Assembly: GCA_019637695.1 (NCBI GenBank)
Contig: JAHBVG010000009.1
Coordinates: forward strand, 44,726 to 108,725
DNA: 64,000 bases
Reading direction: 5' to 3'
DNA from: Caldilineaceae bacterium
GTDB taxonomy: Bacteria > Chloroflexota > Anaerolineae > Caldilineales > Caldilineaceae
The position numbers and the translations under genes are program-made. Below are positions 33,675-49,783 of this stretch, one piece after another. The notes below the pieces were generated by a model. It did no database searches. It saw nothing but the letters and a program-made list of their open reading frames with translations, and had not been told where the DNA came from. Every line of letters starts with the position of its first letter. The stretch's first letter is position 1.

Positions 33675-34727
33675 ATGCCATCAACCTTTGAACTGTTGAA
33701 ACAGTTGACCGAAGCGCCGGGCATCGCCGGGGATGAGGATCGGGTGCGCGCAGCGATCCTTGAAGCGGTGACGCCGCTGGTGGATGAAGTGCGCACCGAC
33801 GCTCTGGGCAATTTGATCGCGCTCAAACGCGGCCGCGGGGATGGATCCCAACGGGTGATGATCGCCGCCCATATGGACGAAATCGGCCTGATGGTGACCG
33901 GTTTCGATCAAGGCTTTGTGCGCTTCACCAATGTGGGCGGCATCGATTGGAAGGTTATGCCATCACAGGAGGTCATCGTCCACGGCCGCGGTGATTTGCC
34001 AGGGATCGTTGCCAGCCGTCCGCCCCATGTGCTGCCCGCGGACGAGCGAAATAAGCCCATGCAAAAGGAGAAACTCTTCATCGACGTGGGCTTGCCCGCC
34101 GAAGATCTGGCAGGGCAGATCAGCATCGGCGACTTCATCACCATCCAGCGCGAGACGATCCAATTGGGCGAAAAGTACGCTACGGGCAAAGCCTTCGACA
34201 ACCGCGCCTGCGTCACCGCCATGATCCTCATGCTGCATCAGCTTCAAAGTGTGGCGCACGACTGGGATCTCTACGCCGTCGCCACCGTGCAAGAGGAGAT
34301 CGGTCTGCGCGGCGCGGTGACCAGCACCTTCGGCGTGCAGCCATCGGTCGGCATTGCCCTCGACGTCACCTTTGCCCGCCAGCCCGGCGCGGGCGAGGAA
34401 GAGACTGTGGAATGGGACAAAGGACCGGCCATCGCGCTCGGCCCCAATATTCACCCGACCTTGCATGAGCGGCTGGTGCAGACGGCCAAAAGCAGCGAGA
34501 TCCCTTATGTGATCGAAGTGCTGCCCGGCAACAGCGGCACCGACGCCTGGGCCATGCAGGTGACACAGGCAGGCATCCCCACCGGGTTGCTCTCCATCCC
34601 CATCCGCAACATGCACACCTCCGCCGAAACCGTCGTCCTCAAGGACATTGAACGCACGGCGCGGCTGCTTGCTTCCTTTGTGGCAGGGCTGGATGGGGAG
34701 ACGATGAGCGAGCTACAGTTGAAGTGA
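33675..34727 (+). CDS. M42 family aminopeptidase, copy 1
   Basis: 350 residues, ribosome site CAGGAG. Metal ligands typical of M42: IAAHMDEIGLMV (His, Asp), GKAFDNRAC (bridging Asp), VQEEIGLRGA (catalytic and ligand Glu), ALDVTFA (Asp) and IPIRNMHTSAE (His). These enzymes form large tetrahedral peptidases that trim peptides in the cytoplasm. First of three paralogues within 4 kb; likely acts on peptides taken up by the peptide transporter. Confidence 0.93.
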   Translation: MPSTFELLKQLTEAPGIAGDEDRVRAAILEAVTPLVDEVRTDALGNLIALKRGRGDGSQRVMIAAHMDEIGLMVTGFDQGFVRFTNVGGIDWKVMPSQEVIVHGRGDLPGIVASRPPHVLPADERNKPMQKEKLFIDVGLPAEDLAGQISIGDFITIQRETIQLGEKYATGKAFDNRACVTAMILMLHQLQSVAHDWDLYAVATVQEEIGLRGAVTSTFGVQPSVGIALDVTFARQPGAGEEETVEWDKGPAIALGPNIHPTLHERLVQTAKSSEIPYVIEVLPGNSGTDAWAMQVTQAGIPTGLLSIPIRNMHTSAETVVLKDIERTARLLASFVAGLDGETMSELQLK

Positions 34728-34737
34728 TGGAGTAGGA

Positions 34738-35115
34738 TCAGTATGGTTGCTGTGCCAGAGGACCAATGAGTGGCGTAAAGTGTTTTAGATTGCGCGTGAA
34801 AAGTGGGATCTGGAGGCGTTGAGATATGGCAGCAATGATGCAGTCGAATGCATCAATGTTGTGGCTCAGGTTCATGAGGATCAATTGCTCGGTTGCCCAC
34901 ACGATATCTGCTGTAACTACTTCTTCCAGTGGGAACCGCTGCAACAATCGCAGGGCGGCGCGCTGTGCAACGAGATTGGGTGCGCCTTCAATGACTTCAA
35001 GCCACACGATGCGGCTTACAGCAAGTTCGCGCTGTGTTATAAACCAATGCTGTGCAGGCTCATAACCACGCAGCAGATCGATAATGATCGATGTATCTAT
35101 AAGGCCATCTGCCAT
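34738..35115 (-). CDS. PIN-domain toxin (VapC class), inserted between M42 genes
   Basis: 125 residues. Acidic residues LIDTSIIIDLL (first Asp), VIWLEVIEG-type Glu (RIVWLEVIEGAP), HNIDAFDCIIAA (Asp) and TRNLKHF (fourth position Asn in place of Asp, seen in some families). Overlaps the antitoxin gene by 19 nt, so the pair is co-translated. On the strand opposite to its M42 neighbours, which suggests insertion into the array. Confidence 0.88.
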   Translation of the reverse strand: MADGLIDTSIIIDLLRGYEPAQHWFITQRELAVSRIVWLEVIEGAPNLVAQRAALRLLQRFPLEEVVTADIVWATEQLILMNLSHNIDAFDCIIAAISQRLQIPLFTRNLKHFTPLIGPLAQQPY

Positions 35116-35429
35116 TTGCGAGCTTCTTTACGTCTGTGTTTTTGTTGCTCAACCCATTCAGATCCATCGGATATGCCCAGATCAGACCAGCTCCCCAGTA
35201 GACCTTGCTTGACAATTTCAACTGGGGATAAAGGCTGAACGGTCATCAAATCCGCTACTTCATCCGGCGATAATGCTGCTTCGTCAACGGTGGTTGCACC
35301 AGAGGAAGATGCCATGATCTCTGTCACAGAGGCAGCAAGTTCCGCGATCATAGCGATGCGTTCTGTCGGCGGTAACTGGAGGGCAAGTGTTAATACTTTT
35401 TGATATTGATTTGAGATTGATTGGGGCAT
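35097..35429 (-). CDS. Antitoxin partner of the 34738 PIN toxin
   Basis: 110 residues from ATG 35429, chosen over the ATG two codons earlier because the AAGG ribosome site then has proper spacing. N-terminal helices (SNQYQKVLTLALQLPPTERI) and a C-terminal part rich in Glu/Lys and Trp (LLGSWSDLGISDGSEWVEQQ). I recognise no DNA-binding motif, but length, position upstream of and overlap with the toxin indicate the antitoxin. Confidence 0.75.
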   Translation of the reverse strand: MPQSISNQYQKVLTLALQLPPTERIAMIAELAASVTEIMASSSGATTVDEAALSPDEVADLMTVQPLSPVEIVKQGLLGSWSDLGISDGSEWVEQQKHRRKEARKWQMAL

Positions 35430-35491
35430 CAGCATCCCTTCTTTCTTTTAGAATCAATGCCATCATACCACAACCACACACGAGGGTGTAG

Positions 35492-36517
35492 ATGGAAGAA
35501 TACAAGCTTCTCGAACAACTTTGTCTGGCCCGCGGCGTCGCCGGGCAGGAAGGCGCGGTGCGCCAGATCCTGCGCGAGGCAGTCGCCGATCATGTGGACT
35601 CGGTGGAGACCGACCACCTGGGCAACCTTATCGCCCGCAAACGGCCCACGGATGACAGTGACAATCTGCTGCGCGTGATGATCGCCGCGCACATGGACGA
35701 GGTCGGCTTCATGGTTGTCAAGACCAATGACAACGGCACGCTCAAGTTCCGCAGCGTGGGCGGCGTCGACGTCCGTCTGTTGCCGGGCAAGCGCGTGCGC
35801 ATAGGCGAAAAGGCCATCCCCGGCGTGATTTTGCAGAAACCTACCCATCTCCAAAGCAGCGGGGATCGCAGCGGGGTCGCCGAGATCGATAATCTGGTCA
35901 TTGACATCGGCGGAGCGAATGGCATCAAACCCGGCGACATGATCACCTTTGAGCCGAGCTACGGGCAGGTGGGGCGGCTGCTCAAGGGTAAAGCCTTTGA
36001 TGACCGCGTCGGCTGCTTCGTCCTTGTGGAACTGCTCAAGCGCGATTATCCGTGCGAGATCGTCGGCGTCTTCACCGTGCAAGAGGAGATCGGTCTGCGC
36101 GGGGCGCGCGTCGCCGCCTATGCCGTCGATCCCCACATCGGCTTCGCTCTGGAAGGGACCATCGCCGACGATCTGCCCAAAGAGAAGGACGAAAGCCCCA
36201 CCACCCAACTGGGCAAAGGACCTGCGCTCTCAATTATGGATCGCAGCGCTTACGCCGACCGGCGGCTGGTGCAGCATCTCATCCGCACCGCTGAGGAGAA
36301 CGGCATCCCCTGGCAACTCAAACAGCCGGGCGTCGGCGGCACGGATATTGGAACGATCCACATGGCGCGGGCCGGCATCCCTTCGATGGCTGTCTCCGTG
36401 CCCTGCCGTTACATCCACGCCCCCGCCGCCCTGCTCGATCCCCAGGATCTGGCGCACACCATTGAGCTGATGGCGAAGGCGTTGGGGACGCTGCGCGTCG
36501 GGATTGGGGATTGGTGA
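35492..36517 (+). CDS. M42 family aminopeptidase, copy 2
   Basis: 341 residues, GAGGGTG upstream. Ligands: IAAHMDEVGFMV, KAFDDRVGCFV, VQEEIGLRGARVAA, FALEGTIADDL (here Glu takes the family Asp position) and VPCRYIHAPAA. The Glu in place of Asp at the fourth ligand and the extra loop KEKDESPTTQLG are typical of the glutamyl/aspartyl aminopeptidase subgroup and set it apart from copies 1 and 3. Confidence 0.93.
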   Translation: MEEYKLLEQLCLARGVAGQEGAVRQILREAVADHVDSVETDHLGNLIARKRPTDDSDNLLRVMIAAHMDEVGFMVVKTNDNGTLKFRSVGGVDVRLLPGKRVRIGEKAIPGVILQKPTHLQSSGDRSGVAEIDNLVIDIGGANGIKPGDMITFEPSYGQVGRLLKGKAFDDRVGCFVLVELLKRDYPCEIVGVFTVQEEIGLRGARVAAYAVDPHIGFALEGTIADDLPKEKDESPTTQLGKGPALSIMDRSAYADRRLVQHLIRTAEENGIPWQLKQPGVGGTDIGTIHMARAGIPSMAVSVPCRYIHAPAALLDPQDLAHTIELMAKALGTLRVGIGDW

Positions 36518-36675
36518 CTGGGGAGTGGGTGAATGGCGAAGACGATTGTCACCTGCAACCACTTTTGCCTTTTGTCGCCGACCGCTACGGTCGGACTGCC
36601 TTTTTGCCTTATCCCTGCTCTCCAAGCTAACTGCTAACCGCCAACTGCTAACTGCCAACTGCTAACTGCTACAAC
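36518..36675. repeat. Heptamer tandem repeats between M42 copies 2 and 3
   Basis: Begins ggggatt/ggtgact/ggggagt, then the cacctgcaacc motif, a short hairpin CCGACCG-CTA-CGGTCGG (36580-36596), and ends with exact 7-bp words aactgct/aactgcc/aactgct/aactgct (36628-36670) just before the ribosome site of copy 3. Confidence 0.85.
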
Positions 36676-36687
36676 AGGTAAAAACTC

Positions 36688-37695
36688 ATGAAAGAACTGA
36701 TCCGCAAACTTTGTGATGTATATGGACCCTCCGGCCAAGAGGAAGCGGTGCGCGACCTGATCCGCGCTGAGATTGCTGATGTGGTGGATGAGATGCGCGT
36801 CGACGCGCTGGGGAATCTCATCGCCGTTAAACGCCCCACCCAGGGCGGGGAAGGCAAGCAAACCCGCGTCATGCTCGCCGCCCACATGGATGAGATCGGG
36901 GTGATGGTCAGCCATGTGGACGCCAATGGTTTTCTGCGCGTCTCCACCGTGGGCGGCGTCCTTGCCAATGCCATCCTGGGTACACAGGCGCTCTTTGCCG
37001 ATGGCACCCGCGGCGTCTTCGGCAGCGAAGGGGAGATGATCGTGCGCGACAAGCCCGATCTGCACAAGATCTTCCTTGACGTGGGCGCGTCCTCGAAAGA
37101 GGAACTGAGCGTGGGTGTCGGCGATCAGGCCGTATTCCGCAGCGAGTTCATCGACCAGGGCAAACGGCTGTTCGCCCCCAACTTTGACGACCGCATTGGC
37201 TGCGCGGTGCTGATCCAAACGCTGCGCGAACTCAAAGAGACGCCCAACGAGATCATCGCCGTCTTCACCGTGCAAGAGGAAGTGGGGCTGCGCGGCGCGG
37301 CCACGGCTGGCTTCGGCGTCGAACCCGACGTGGTCATCGCCCTCGATGTCACCGCCGCCGGCGACATCCCCGAAGTCAAAGTCAGCCCATCGGCGCTGGG
37401 CCAGGGACCGGCGATCAAGGTCAAGGATGTACGCATGATCGCCCATCCCGGCGTGCGCCGCTGGTTGGTCCGCACCGCCGAAGCCTACGAGATCCCCCAT
37501 CAGCTTGAAATATTGGAACTGGGATCGACCGACGCCGCTGCCGTACAGATCAGCCGCGCCGGCGTCCGCGCGGGGACCATCTCCATCCCCAGCCGCTATG
37601 TTCACCAGCCGTCACAGATGGTCGACTACGACGATGTGCAGAACTGTGTGCGGTTGTTGGTCAACGCGCTGGGTGGACCGATTCAACAGTTTTAG
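36688..37695 (+). CDS. M42 family aminopeptidase, copy 3
   Basis: 335 residues. Ligands: LAAHMDEIGVMV, APNFDDRIGCAV, VQEEVGLRGAATAG, ALDVTAAGDIP and IPSRYVHQPSQ. Close in length to copy 2, but keeps Asp at the fourth ligand like copy 1. Convergent with the amylopullulanase gene, whose stop lies 15 nt beyond. Together the three copies may form hetero-oligomers, which is inference. Confidence 0.93.
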   Translation: MKELIRKLCDVYGPSGQEEAVRDLIRAEIADVVDEMRVDALGNLIAVKRPTQGGEGKQTRVMLAAHMDEIGVMVSHVDANGFLRVSTVGGVLANAILGTQALFADGTRGVFGSEGEMIVRDKPDLHKIFLDVGASSKEELSVGVGDQAVFRSEFIDQGKRLFAPNFDDRIGCAVLIQTLRELKETPNEIIAVFTVQEEVGLRGAATAGFGVEPDVVIALDVTAAGDIPEVKVSPSALGQGPAIKVKDVRMIAHPGVRRWLVRTAEAYEIPHQLEILELGSTDAAAVQISRAGVRAGTISIPSRYVHQPSQMVDYDDVQNCVRLLVNALGGPIQQF

Positions 37696-37710
37696 ATGCA
37701 GCTTGTTTTC

Positions 37711-44955
<7,245 letters not shown>

Positions 44956-45227
44956 CGATGACCTCCTCAATGGGAAAGATAGTTTGTCTGATTTGCCGAC
45001 TACAAAGCGGCGCATATGGGTCTATACTTAAGTGCGTGATGCGTGTACCAGATAAAGACGGATCGGCTAGTATGTCACTGGTGAGAGTACGGTAGCTCAG
45101 ATTGGCTGGTGCGTCAAGAAGATTGTTGAGGACGAACATATAGAGAAAAAATCAGAGCCAGACTATGGTAGAATAGGGAAAACCAGACTGACTTGCCAAA
45201 TATTGAGTGTTAGATTAAGGGAATAAA
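44956..45227. other. Divergent intergenic region, amylopullulanase/YefM
   Basis: No gene. An extended -10-like TGGTAGAAT at 45166-45174 probably serves yefM on the plus strand. No clear -35 and no palindromic operator were found for the antitoxin. The amylopullulanase promoter could not be placed. Confidence 0.45.
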
Positions 45228-45482
45228 ATGAACGCGGTAACTGTCACAGATGCAAAGGCAAATTTGGAACAGATTATTGAACAAGTCATCGCTGATGTAG
45301 ATCCGACAATCATCAGCACGGATACAGGTCAACAGATAGTTCTTTTACCATTAGAAGAGTTTAATGCCTGGAGAGAAACCCTTTACCTGTTGTCTAATCC
45401 CTTTAACGCTGAACACTTACGTGAGTCCATCCTGGAAGCAGAGAGCGGAAAAACAGTAGAGCGAGGGTTACTTGACGCATGA
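45228..45482 (+). CDS. yefM: Antitoxin, YefM/Phd family
   Basis: 84 residues. N-terminal MNAVTVTDAKANLEQIIEQV is the Phd/YefM DNA-binding fold, and the C-terminal helix LSNPFNAEHLRESILEAESG binds the toxin. Its stop overlaps the toxin ATG (ATGA). Neutralises and represses with its partner. Confidence 0.92.
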   Translation: MNAVTVTDAKANLEQIIEQVIADVDPTIISTDTGQQIVLLPLEEFNAWRETLYLLSNPFNAEHLRESILEAESGKTVERGLLDA

Positions 45483-45739
45483 AATTAGTCTTTACCGAAT
45501 CTGCTTGGGAAGATTATCTCTGGTTTCAAGATAACGATCCGAGACTCGTCAGGCGGATCAATACACTAATCAAAGCCGCGATGCGAACACCATCCGAAGG
45601 GATAGGTAAACCAGAACGTCTGAGGGCAAATCTCTCTGGATATTGGTCAAGGCGGATCAACGAGGAACATCGGTTGGTTTATAGAACTACCGAAACAGAA
45701 TTTATCGTAGTAGCTTGCCGTTTCCACTATCAGAAGTAG
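45479..45739 (+). CDS. yoeB: YoeB family mRNA interferase toxin
   Basis: 86 residues. Matches YoeB along its length: FTESAWEDYLWFQDNDPRLV, then GIGKPERLRANLSGYWSRRI and the catalytic end RLVYRTTETEFIVVACRFHY with Glu, Arg, His and Tyr at the expected places. Ribosome-dependent mRNA cleavage is the family activity. Confidence 0.94.
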   Translation: MKLVFTESAWEDYLWFQDNDPRLVRRINTLIKAAMRTPSEGIGKPERLRANLSGYWSRRINEEHRLVYRTTETEFIVVACRFHYQK

Positions 45740-45749
45740 ACATAAGCGA

Positions 45750-45782
45750 AACAAAAACCGCACCATCCAATGGACGGTGCGG
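45750..45782 (-). terminator. Intrinsic terminator of tRNA-Pro
   Basis: On the minus strand a near-perfect 12-bp stem starting CCGCACC (45758-45782) is followed by TTTTTGTTT. It lies directly after the tRNA and, without a T-run on the other strand, also just past the yoeB stop. Confidence 0.8.
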
Positions 45783-45796
45783 CTTCTGATGACCTC

Positions 45797-45873
<77 letters not shown>

Positions 45874-45891
45874 TAACAGTCATCTGCGCAA

Positions 45892-45920
45892 AGTATACAT
45901 GGATTGGGCGGGATCTTCAA
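45892..45920 (-). promoter_or_regulatory. Promoter of tRNA-Pro
   Basis: On the minus strand TTGAAG, 17-bp spacer, TATACT, ending about 19 bp before the tRNA 5' end. Confidence 0.7.
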
Positions 45921-45964
45921 ATTTCGTGGCCTGAGAACTTGAATAACTTTAGCGCCGCTCTTTT

Positions 45965-45993
45965 TTGCCTGCATTCCTCTGCTGTGATAAAAT
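45965..45993 (+). promoter_or_regulatory. Candidate rpsF promoter
   Basis: TTGCCT, 17-bp spacer, TAAAAT at 45988-45993. It leaves a leader of about 110 nt before rpsF, long enough for autogenous control by S6:S18, but I could not confirm that motif. Confidence 0.45.
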
Positions 45994-46108
45994 CTTCGCT
46001 TGGACCTGCGGCGAGGAACGGCTAATGCAGAGCGTTTCTCGCTCTTTCTGTTCACAGCCAAAGCTGTGGGCAAGCCCATGGAAAGAGAATGAAAGGAGAT
46101 GCGCGGGG

Positions 46109-46405
46109 ATGACCGAGCAAATGAACCAGTATGAACTCATCTACATCATTCAGCCAGATCTGGATAGTGATGAGACCAAAGCCGTTGATGAGCGGGTGAA
46201 CCAGGCCATTGCCAGTCAAAATGGTCAGATCATCAGCACCGAAGTGTGGGGACAACGCAAGCTGGCGTACCCAATCAAGCGATACTTTGAAGGATATTAC
46301 ATCCTCCACAACGTGCAGATGCCGCCCAGTGGCGTCGCCGAAGTGGAACGCACACTGCGATTAAACGAAGATGTCATTCGTTTCCTTGTTATGCGCACAA
46401 ATTGA
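46109..46405 (+). CDS. rpsF: 30S ribosomal protein S6
   Basis: 98 residues from ATG 46109 with AAAGGAG upstream. Family features: NQYELIYIIQPDLDSDE, then VWGQRKLAYPIKRYFEGYYI and LNEDVIRFLVMR. Upstream in-frame codons would add 48 non-homologous residues. Binds with S18 to the central domain of 16S rRNA. The ssb gene that usually sits between rpsF and rpsR is missing. Confidence 0.96.
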   Translation: MTEQMNQYELIYIIQPDLDSDETKAVDERVNQAIASQNGQIISTEVWGQRKLAYPIKRYFEGYYILHNVQMPPSGVAEVERTLRLNEDVIRFLVMRTN

Positions 46406-46484
46406 AAGATCTTTTGAGGTACGCTGGTTTGAGAACGCTACGATTGACAGTGCAGCAGTACGAGACGAACTCTCGTCCCTGGTA

Positions 46485-46509
46485 GCCCTGTTGTAAGTCA
46501 AAACAGGGC
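46485..46509. other. Hairpin in the rpsF-rpsR spacer
   Basis: Perfect 8-bp stem GCCCTGTT/AACAGGGC with a 9-nt loop, in a 225-bp spacer (46406-46630) with no other gene. It may be an attenuator or processing site; the T-run for termination is missing. Confidence 0.5.
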
Positions 46510-46630
46510 CGTGTATCTTCCTCCAAGCTGGCAATCTTCACTGTCGCAGGTCACTGATTGCCAGATGGAGAAGTACGGGGCCATTACTAGGCTGTCCGGG
46601 CCAACACCGGACTGAATGAAGGAGCGCACA

Positions 46631-47092
46631 ATGAGTGAAGAAATGATGAATGAATCTGAGGAACTTGAAGAGATCATCACAGGCGAGTCGGACACTGATT
46701 TCGACGACGATGGCGACTACGATGACGACTTTGAAGAAGACATCCCCGCCGCCGACGATGACTACGATGAGGATGAGGAAGAAGAGGCCGGCGTCACCTT
46801 TTCTGAGGGTCCGGCTGTCTTTGGCCGCACTCGCACCGAAGCCCCCCGCGACGGACGCCGCAGCAATATTCGCAGCCTTGCTCGTGAGGTAAAATTAGAG
46901 GACATTGACTACAAACGGGTTCAGGTTCTCAGCCGCTTTGTGGATCGACATGGTCGCATCCTCTCGCGCCGCAAGACACGTGTTAGCGCCAAAATGCAGC
47001 GCAAAGTCACAGGCGAAATCAAGCGCGCCCGCCATCTGGCGTTGATGCCTTATACCCGTGAACACGTTCGTATTACGCGCAAGCGCTCGTAA
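46631..47092 (+). CDS. rpsR: 30S ribosomal protein S18 with long acidic N-terminal extension
   Basis: 153 residues from ATG 46631 with AAGGAG six bases upstream. Residues about 78-153 are a normal S18 ([20 protein letters not shown], then [20 protein letters not shown] and [10 protein letters not shown]). The first 70 residues are extremely acidic (e.g. [25 protein letters not shown]), doubling the usual 75-residue length. No internal start with a ribosome site is placed to give the short form. The extension would face or protrude from the platform of the small subunit. Confidence 0.93.
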   Translation: MSEEMMNESEELEEIITGESDTDFDDDGDYDDDFEEDIPAADDDYDEDEEEEAGVTFSEGPAVFGRTRTEAPRDGRRSNIRSLAREVKLEDIDYKRVQVLSRFVDRHGRILSRRKTRVSAKMQRKVTGEIKRARHLALMPYTREHVRITRKRS

Positions 47093-47213
47093 CAGTCATC
47101 TCCGCATGATTCCTTAACTGACTTGAGTGGGGGCGTAGGAGATTCCTATGCCCCCATTTGCCGTTATACCTATCTCCTCACCGGTTGAATTTATAGCAGA
47201 AGGATCATTATCG

Positions 47214-48854
47214 ATGGGCAAACGAAGGAAGAATATACCGGAGGAACCCAAGGTTGAAACCCGGAAACAGACGCGGGTACGTCTGAGCGTTCAGAGACGC
47301 AATCGGCGGATCACGATGATCGTGGGCGGCGTACTGGCGCTGGCGCTGATTTTAGTGATCGTCGGTATTATCAGCGAAATGGTGATCAAACCCAACAGCG
47401 TCCTCGCCCGCGTTGAAGGACGCCCAATCGTCACCCGCGACTTTTGGGAACGCACCCGGCTACGCCAGGGCGAGTTGCAAAGCCAACTCCAACAATATCA
47501 GATTTTCTCTGCCCAATTTGGCGATCAGAATATCTTCGCCTCACAGATCGCGCAGATTCAGGCTACGTTGAGCAGTCCGCTTTCGCTGGGTACTCAGGTA
47601 CTCAACCAGATGATCGACGAGCAGGTGATCCGCATCCGCGCCGAGGAATTGGGGATCACTGTCACGGATGCGGAGGTGGATGAAGCCCTACGCGAAGAAA
47701 TTGCACGCGGGCAGGGCGCTGTCACAGTGCCACAAGCCACAGCCACCGCAGAAGCAGGCGCAGAGGCGACCGCCACCGCGCTCCTCTTTACGCCAACGCC
47801 CACCGTTGCGGTCACCGAAACCGAGACGATCACCGATACCGATGCCGTCCTCGGTACCGGGGAGCCAGCCACGCCCGAACCGCCCACAATCCTCACCGAT
47901 GAACTATACCAGCAGGGATTGGCTACACTGAGCGATACATTGCGCCAGCGTTCTGGCATTTCTCTGGATGGCTATCGGGAGATTATCCGCACACAGTTGC
48001 TGGCCGAGAAATTACAGGAACAGATTGGCGCCGAGCAGGTAGCCGCCACTGAAGAACAGATCGAAGTCCGTCACATTTTGATCCGCTTTGACGAGACAGC
48101 GGGGATCGCGCCGGGTGAAGAGATCACCGAGACTGAGGAGATCACCCCAGATGCGGAAATCGCTCCCGATGAGGAGATCACCGAGGGTGAAGATGCCACT
48201 GACGAGCCAGTCGCGGAAACTGAAACAGAGAGCGAAACGCTTACCGATACAGAACCAGTGACTGAAACCGTAACGCTCACCGTTACCAATCCGCTCACGG
48301 GTACTGAGGTGGTCACATCCACTGAAACTGTGACTGACACTGAAACTTTGACTGACACCGAAACTGAAACCGTAGCGGATGATGAACCGGTGGCCGAATC
48401 GGAAGTTGTGACCGATACGGAAACGACAGTCGATCCTGCGGTGATCAGCGACGAGAGTCGAGACGAGGCGGCGGCGCTGGCCTTGGCCCAGGAACTGCGC
48501 GAACGCATCCTGGCTGGGGAGGACTTCGCGCAACTGGCCGCGATCTACAGTGAAGATCCCGGCAGCGGCATGGATGGCGGCAACCTCGGCTGGGTCGGGC
48601 GCGGCGCGTTTGTCCCCGAATTTGAGGAAGCGGCCTTCGCGCTGCCCATTGGCGAGATCAGCCAGCCTGTCAGAAGCCAGTTCGGCTACCATCTCATCGA
48701 AGTCTTGAACCGGGATGAAAATCGCCCCAAGGATGAGAATCAACTGCGGCAGGAACGCGCCCAGGCATTCAACAATTGGCTTCAGGAGCAGATTCTGTCA
48801 CTCAATATTGAACGCCCCACGGATCTGCCTTCGAGATTGCCAGCGGGATTGTAG
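47214..48854 (+). CDS. Peptidyl-prolyl isomerase (PpiC/SurA-type foldase) with Thr/Glu-rich insertion
   Basis: 546 residues from ATG 47214 with AAGGA upstream. Basic N-terminus, membrane helix (about 35-58), SurA-like chaperone helices interrupted by an Ala/Thr-rich linker (about 170-225), then a parvulin domain that starts [12 protein letters not shown] and ends [20 protein letters not shown] and [10 protein letters not shown]. Between these parts lies an insertion of about 125 residues (300-425) made of TET/TDTE repeats with alternating Glu, Thr and Val. Catalyses folding of exported proteins on the outer membrane face. Whether the insert is a flexible loop or a binding surface is unknown. 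Confidence 0.88.
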   Translation: MGKRRKNIPEEPKVETRKQTRVRLSVQRRNRRITMIVGGVLALALILVIVGIISEMVIKPNSVLARVEGRPIVTRDFWERTRLRQGELQSQLQQYQIFSAQFGDQNIFASQIAQIQATLSSPLSLGTQVLNQMIDEQVIRIRAEELGITVTDAEVDEALREEIARGQGAVTVPQATATAEAGAEATATALLFTPTPTVAVTETETITDTDAVLGTGEPATPEPPTILTDELYQQGLATLSDTLRQRSGISLDGYREIIRTQLLAEKLQEQIGAEQVAATEEQIEVRHILIRFDETAGIAPGEEITETEEITPDAEIAPDEEITEGEDATDEPVAETETESETLTDTEPVTETVTLTVTNPLTGTEVVTSTETVTDTETLTDTETETVADDEPVAESEVVTDTETTVDPAVISDESRDEAAALALAQELRERILAGEDFAQLAAIYSEDPGSGMDGGNLGWVGRGAFVPEFEEAAFALPIGEISQPVRSQFGYHLIEVLNRDENRPKDENQLRQERAQAFNNWLQEQILSLNIERPTDLPSRLPAGL

Positions 48855-48887
48855 TGTGGATATGTCGTAGTCTGCCAAAACAAATTT

Positions 48888-48925
48888 GTTGAGTAGGGGC
48901 GCAGCAAGCAGCGCCCCTACTCAAC
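48888..48925. repeat. Perfect 15-bp inverted repeat after the foldase gene
   Basis: GTTGAGTAGGGGCGC at 48888-48902 and its complement at 48911-48925 with an 8-bp loop. Core GTAGGGG resembles the hairpin at 14915. Lies 33 bp after the stop codon. Confidence 0.8.
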
Positions 48926-48974
48926 ATCTGACAAAGTAACTTTGGTGGATCAGTAGTATAAACGAGCATAAAGA

Positions 48975-49005
48975 GGAGGACGGACTGTCAGTCCGTCCTC
49001 CTTTT
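48975..49005 (+). terminator. Palindromic terminator, CGGACTGTCAGTCCG family
   Basis: Stem GGAGGACGGACTG/CAGTCCGTCCTCC around one base, followed by TTTT (49002-49005). Ends inside the stop region of the convergent ABC ATPase. A relative is at 59457-59477. Confidence 0.75.
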
Positions 49006-49763
49006 CATGCTGTCTCCCCAATCTGGCGACGGACGGTGAGGCGCAGCCGTCCATAGTCTGGTTCACCCAGCAGATCCACTGTGCGCGGGCGAGGTAAATC
49101 AATCGAAATTTGCGCCTCAAGATGGCCCGGCTGACCTCCCAAAACCAGAACTCGATCCGCCATGAAGACCGCTTCATCGATGCTGTGCGTCACCATGACG
49201 ACGGTCTGTCGGTAGCGTTGCCAGAGATGTAACAGTTCCAGATTGAGTCGCTCGCGGGTAAGGGCATCCAATGCGCCGAAGGGTTCATCCAAAAGCAGTA
49301 GCTGCGGCTGACGGATCAGAGCGCGCGCCAGGGCCAGGCGTTGCGCCATCCCCCCAGAGAGATGGGAGGGATAAGCGTCGGCAAAGTCGAGCAATCCTAC
49401 CGTCGCCAATAAGGATCGAGCGTGATCCTGCGCTGCATCATCGATCCGTCCCTCGATCTCCAGCGGCAGCAAGATGTTTTCCATCACTGTACGCCAGGGC
49501 ATTAGATTGCTCTTCTGAAAGACAAAGCCAATGGATGGCGGCGGCTTCTCCACCAATTCCCCTGCCAGCCACACTTTGCCGCTGCTTGGCGTCAACAGCC
49601 CACCCAGTATGCGCAGCAGCGTACTCTTGCCGCTGCCGCTGGTCCCCACCAGGCAGACAAATTCGCCCTGGCTGACCTCAAAACTGATATTGCCCAGTGC
49701 GCGCACTGTACGATTGCCGCTGATATAGGTCTGGGTGATTTTCTCAACCTGCAGAAATGACAT
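49005..49763 (-). CDS. Riboflavin-type ABC transporter ATPase (RibZ-like)
   Basis: 252 residues from ATG 49763. Walker A GTSGSGKST, signature LSGGMAQRLALARAL, Walker B LLLLDEPFGALD and H-loop VTHSIDEAVF, in the subfamily of nitrate/taurine/HMP importers. Third gene behind the FMN riboswitch, 20 nt after the binding protein. An in-frame extension upstream is Arg/Cys-rich and rejected. Energises the import complex. Confidence 0.9.
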   Translation of the reverse strand: MSFLQVEKITQTYISGNRTVRALGNISFEVSQGEFVCLVGTSGSGKSTLLRILGGLLTPSSGKVWLAGELVEKPPPSIGFVFQKSNLMPWRTVMENILLPLEIEGRIDDAAQDHARSLLATVGLLDFADAYPSHLSGGMAQRLALARALIRQPQLLLLDEPFGALDALTRERLNLELLHLWQRYRQTVVMVTHSIDEAVFMADRVLVLGGQPGHLEAQISIDLPRPRTVDLLGEPDYGRLRLTVRRQIGETA

Positions 49764-49783
49764 CTGCAATCGGCTCTCTTCCG

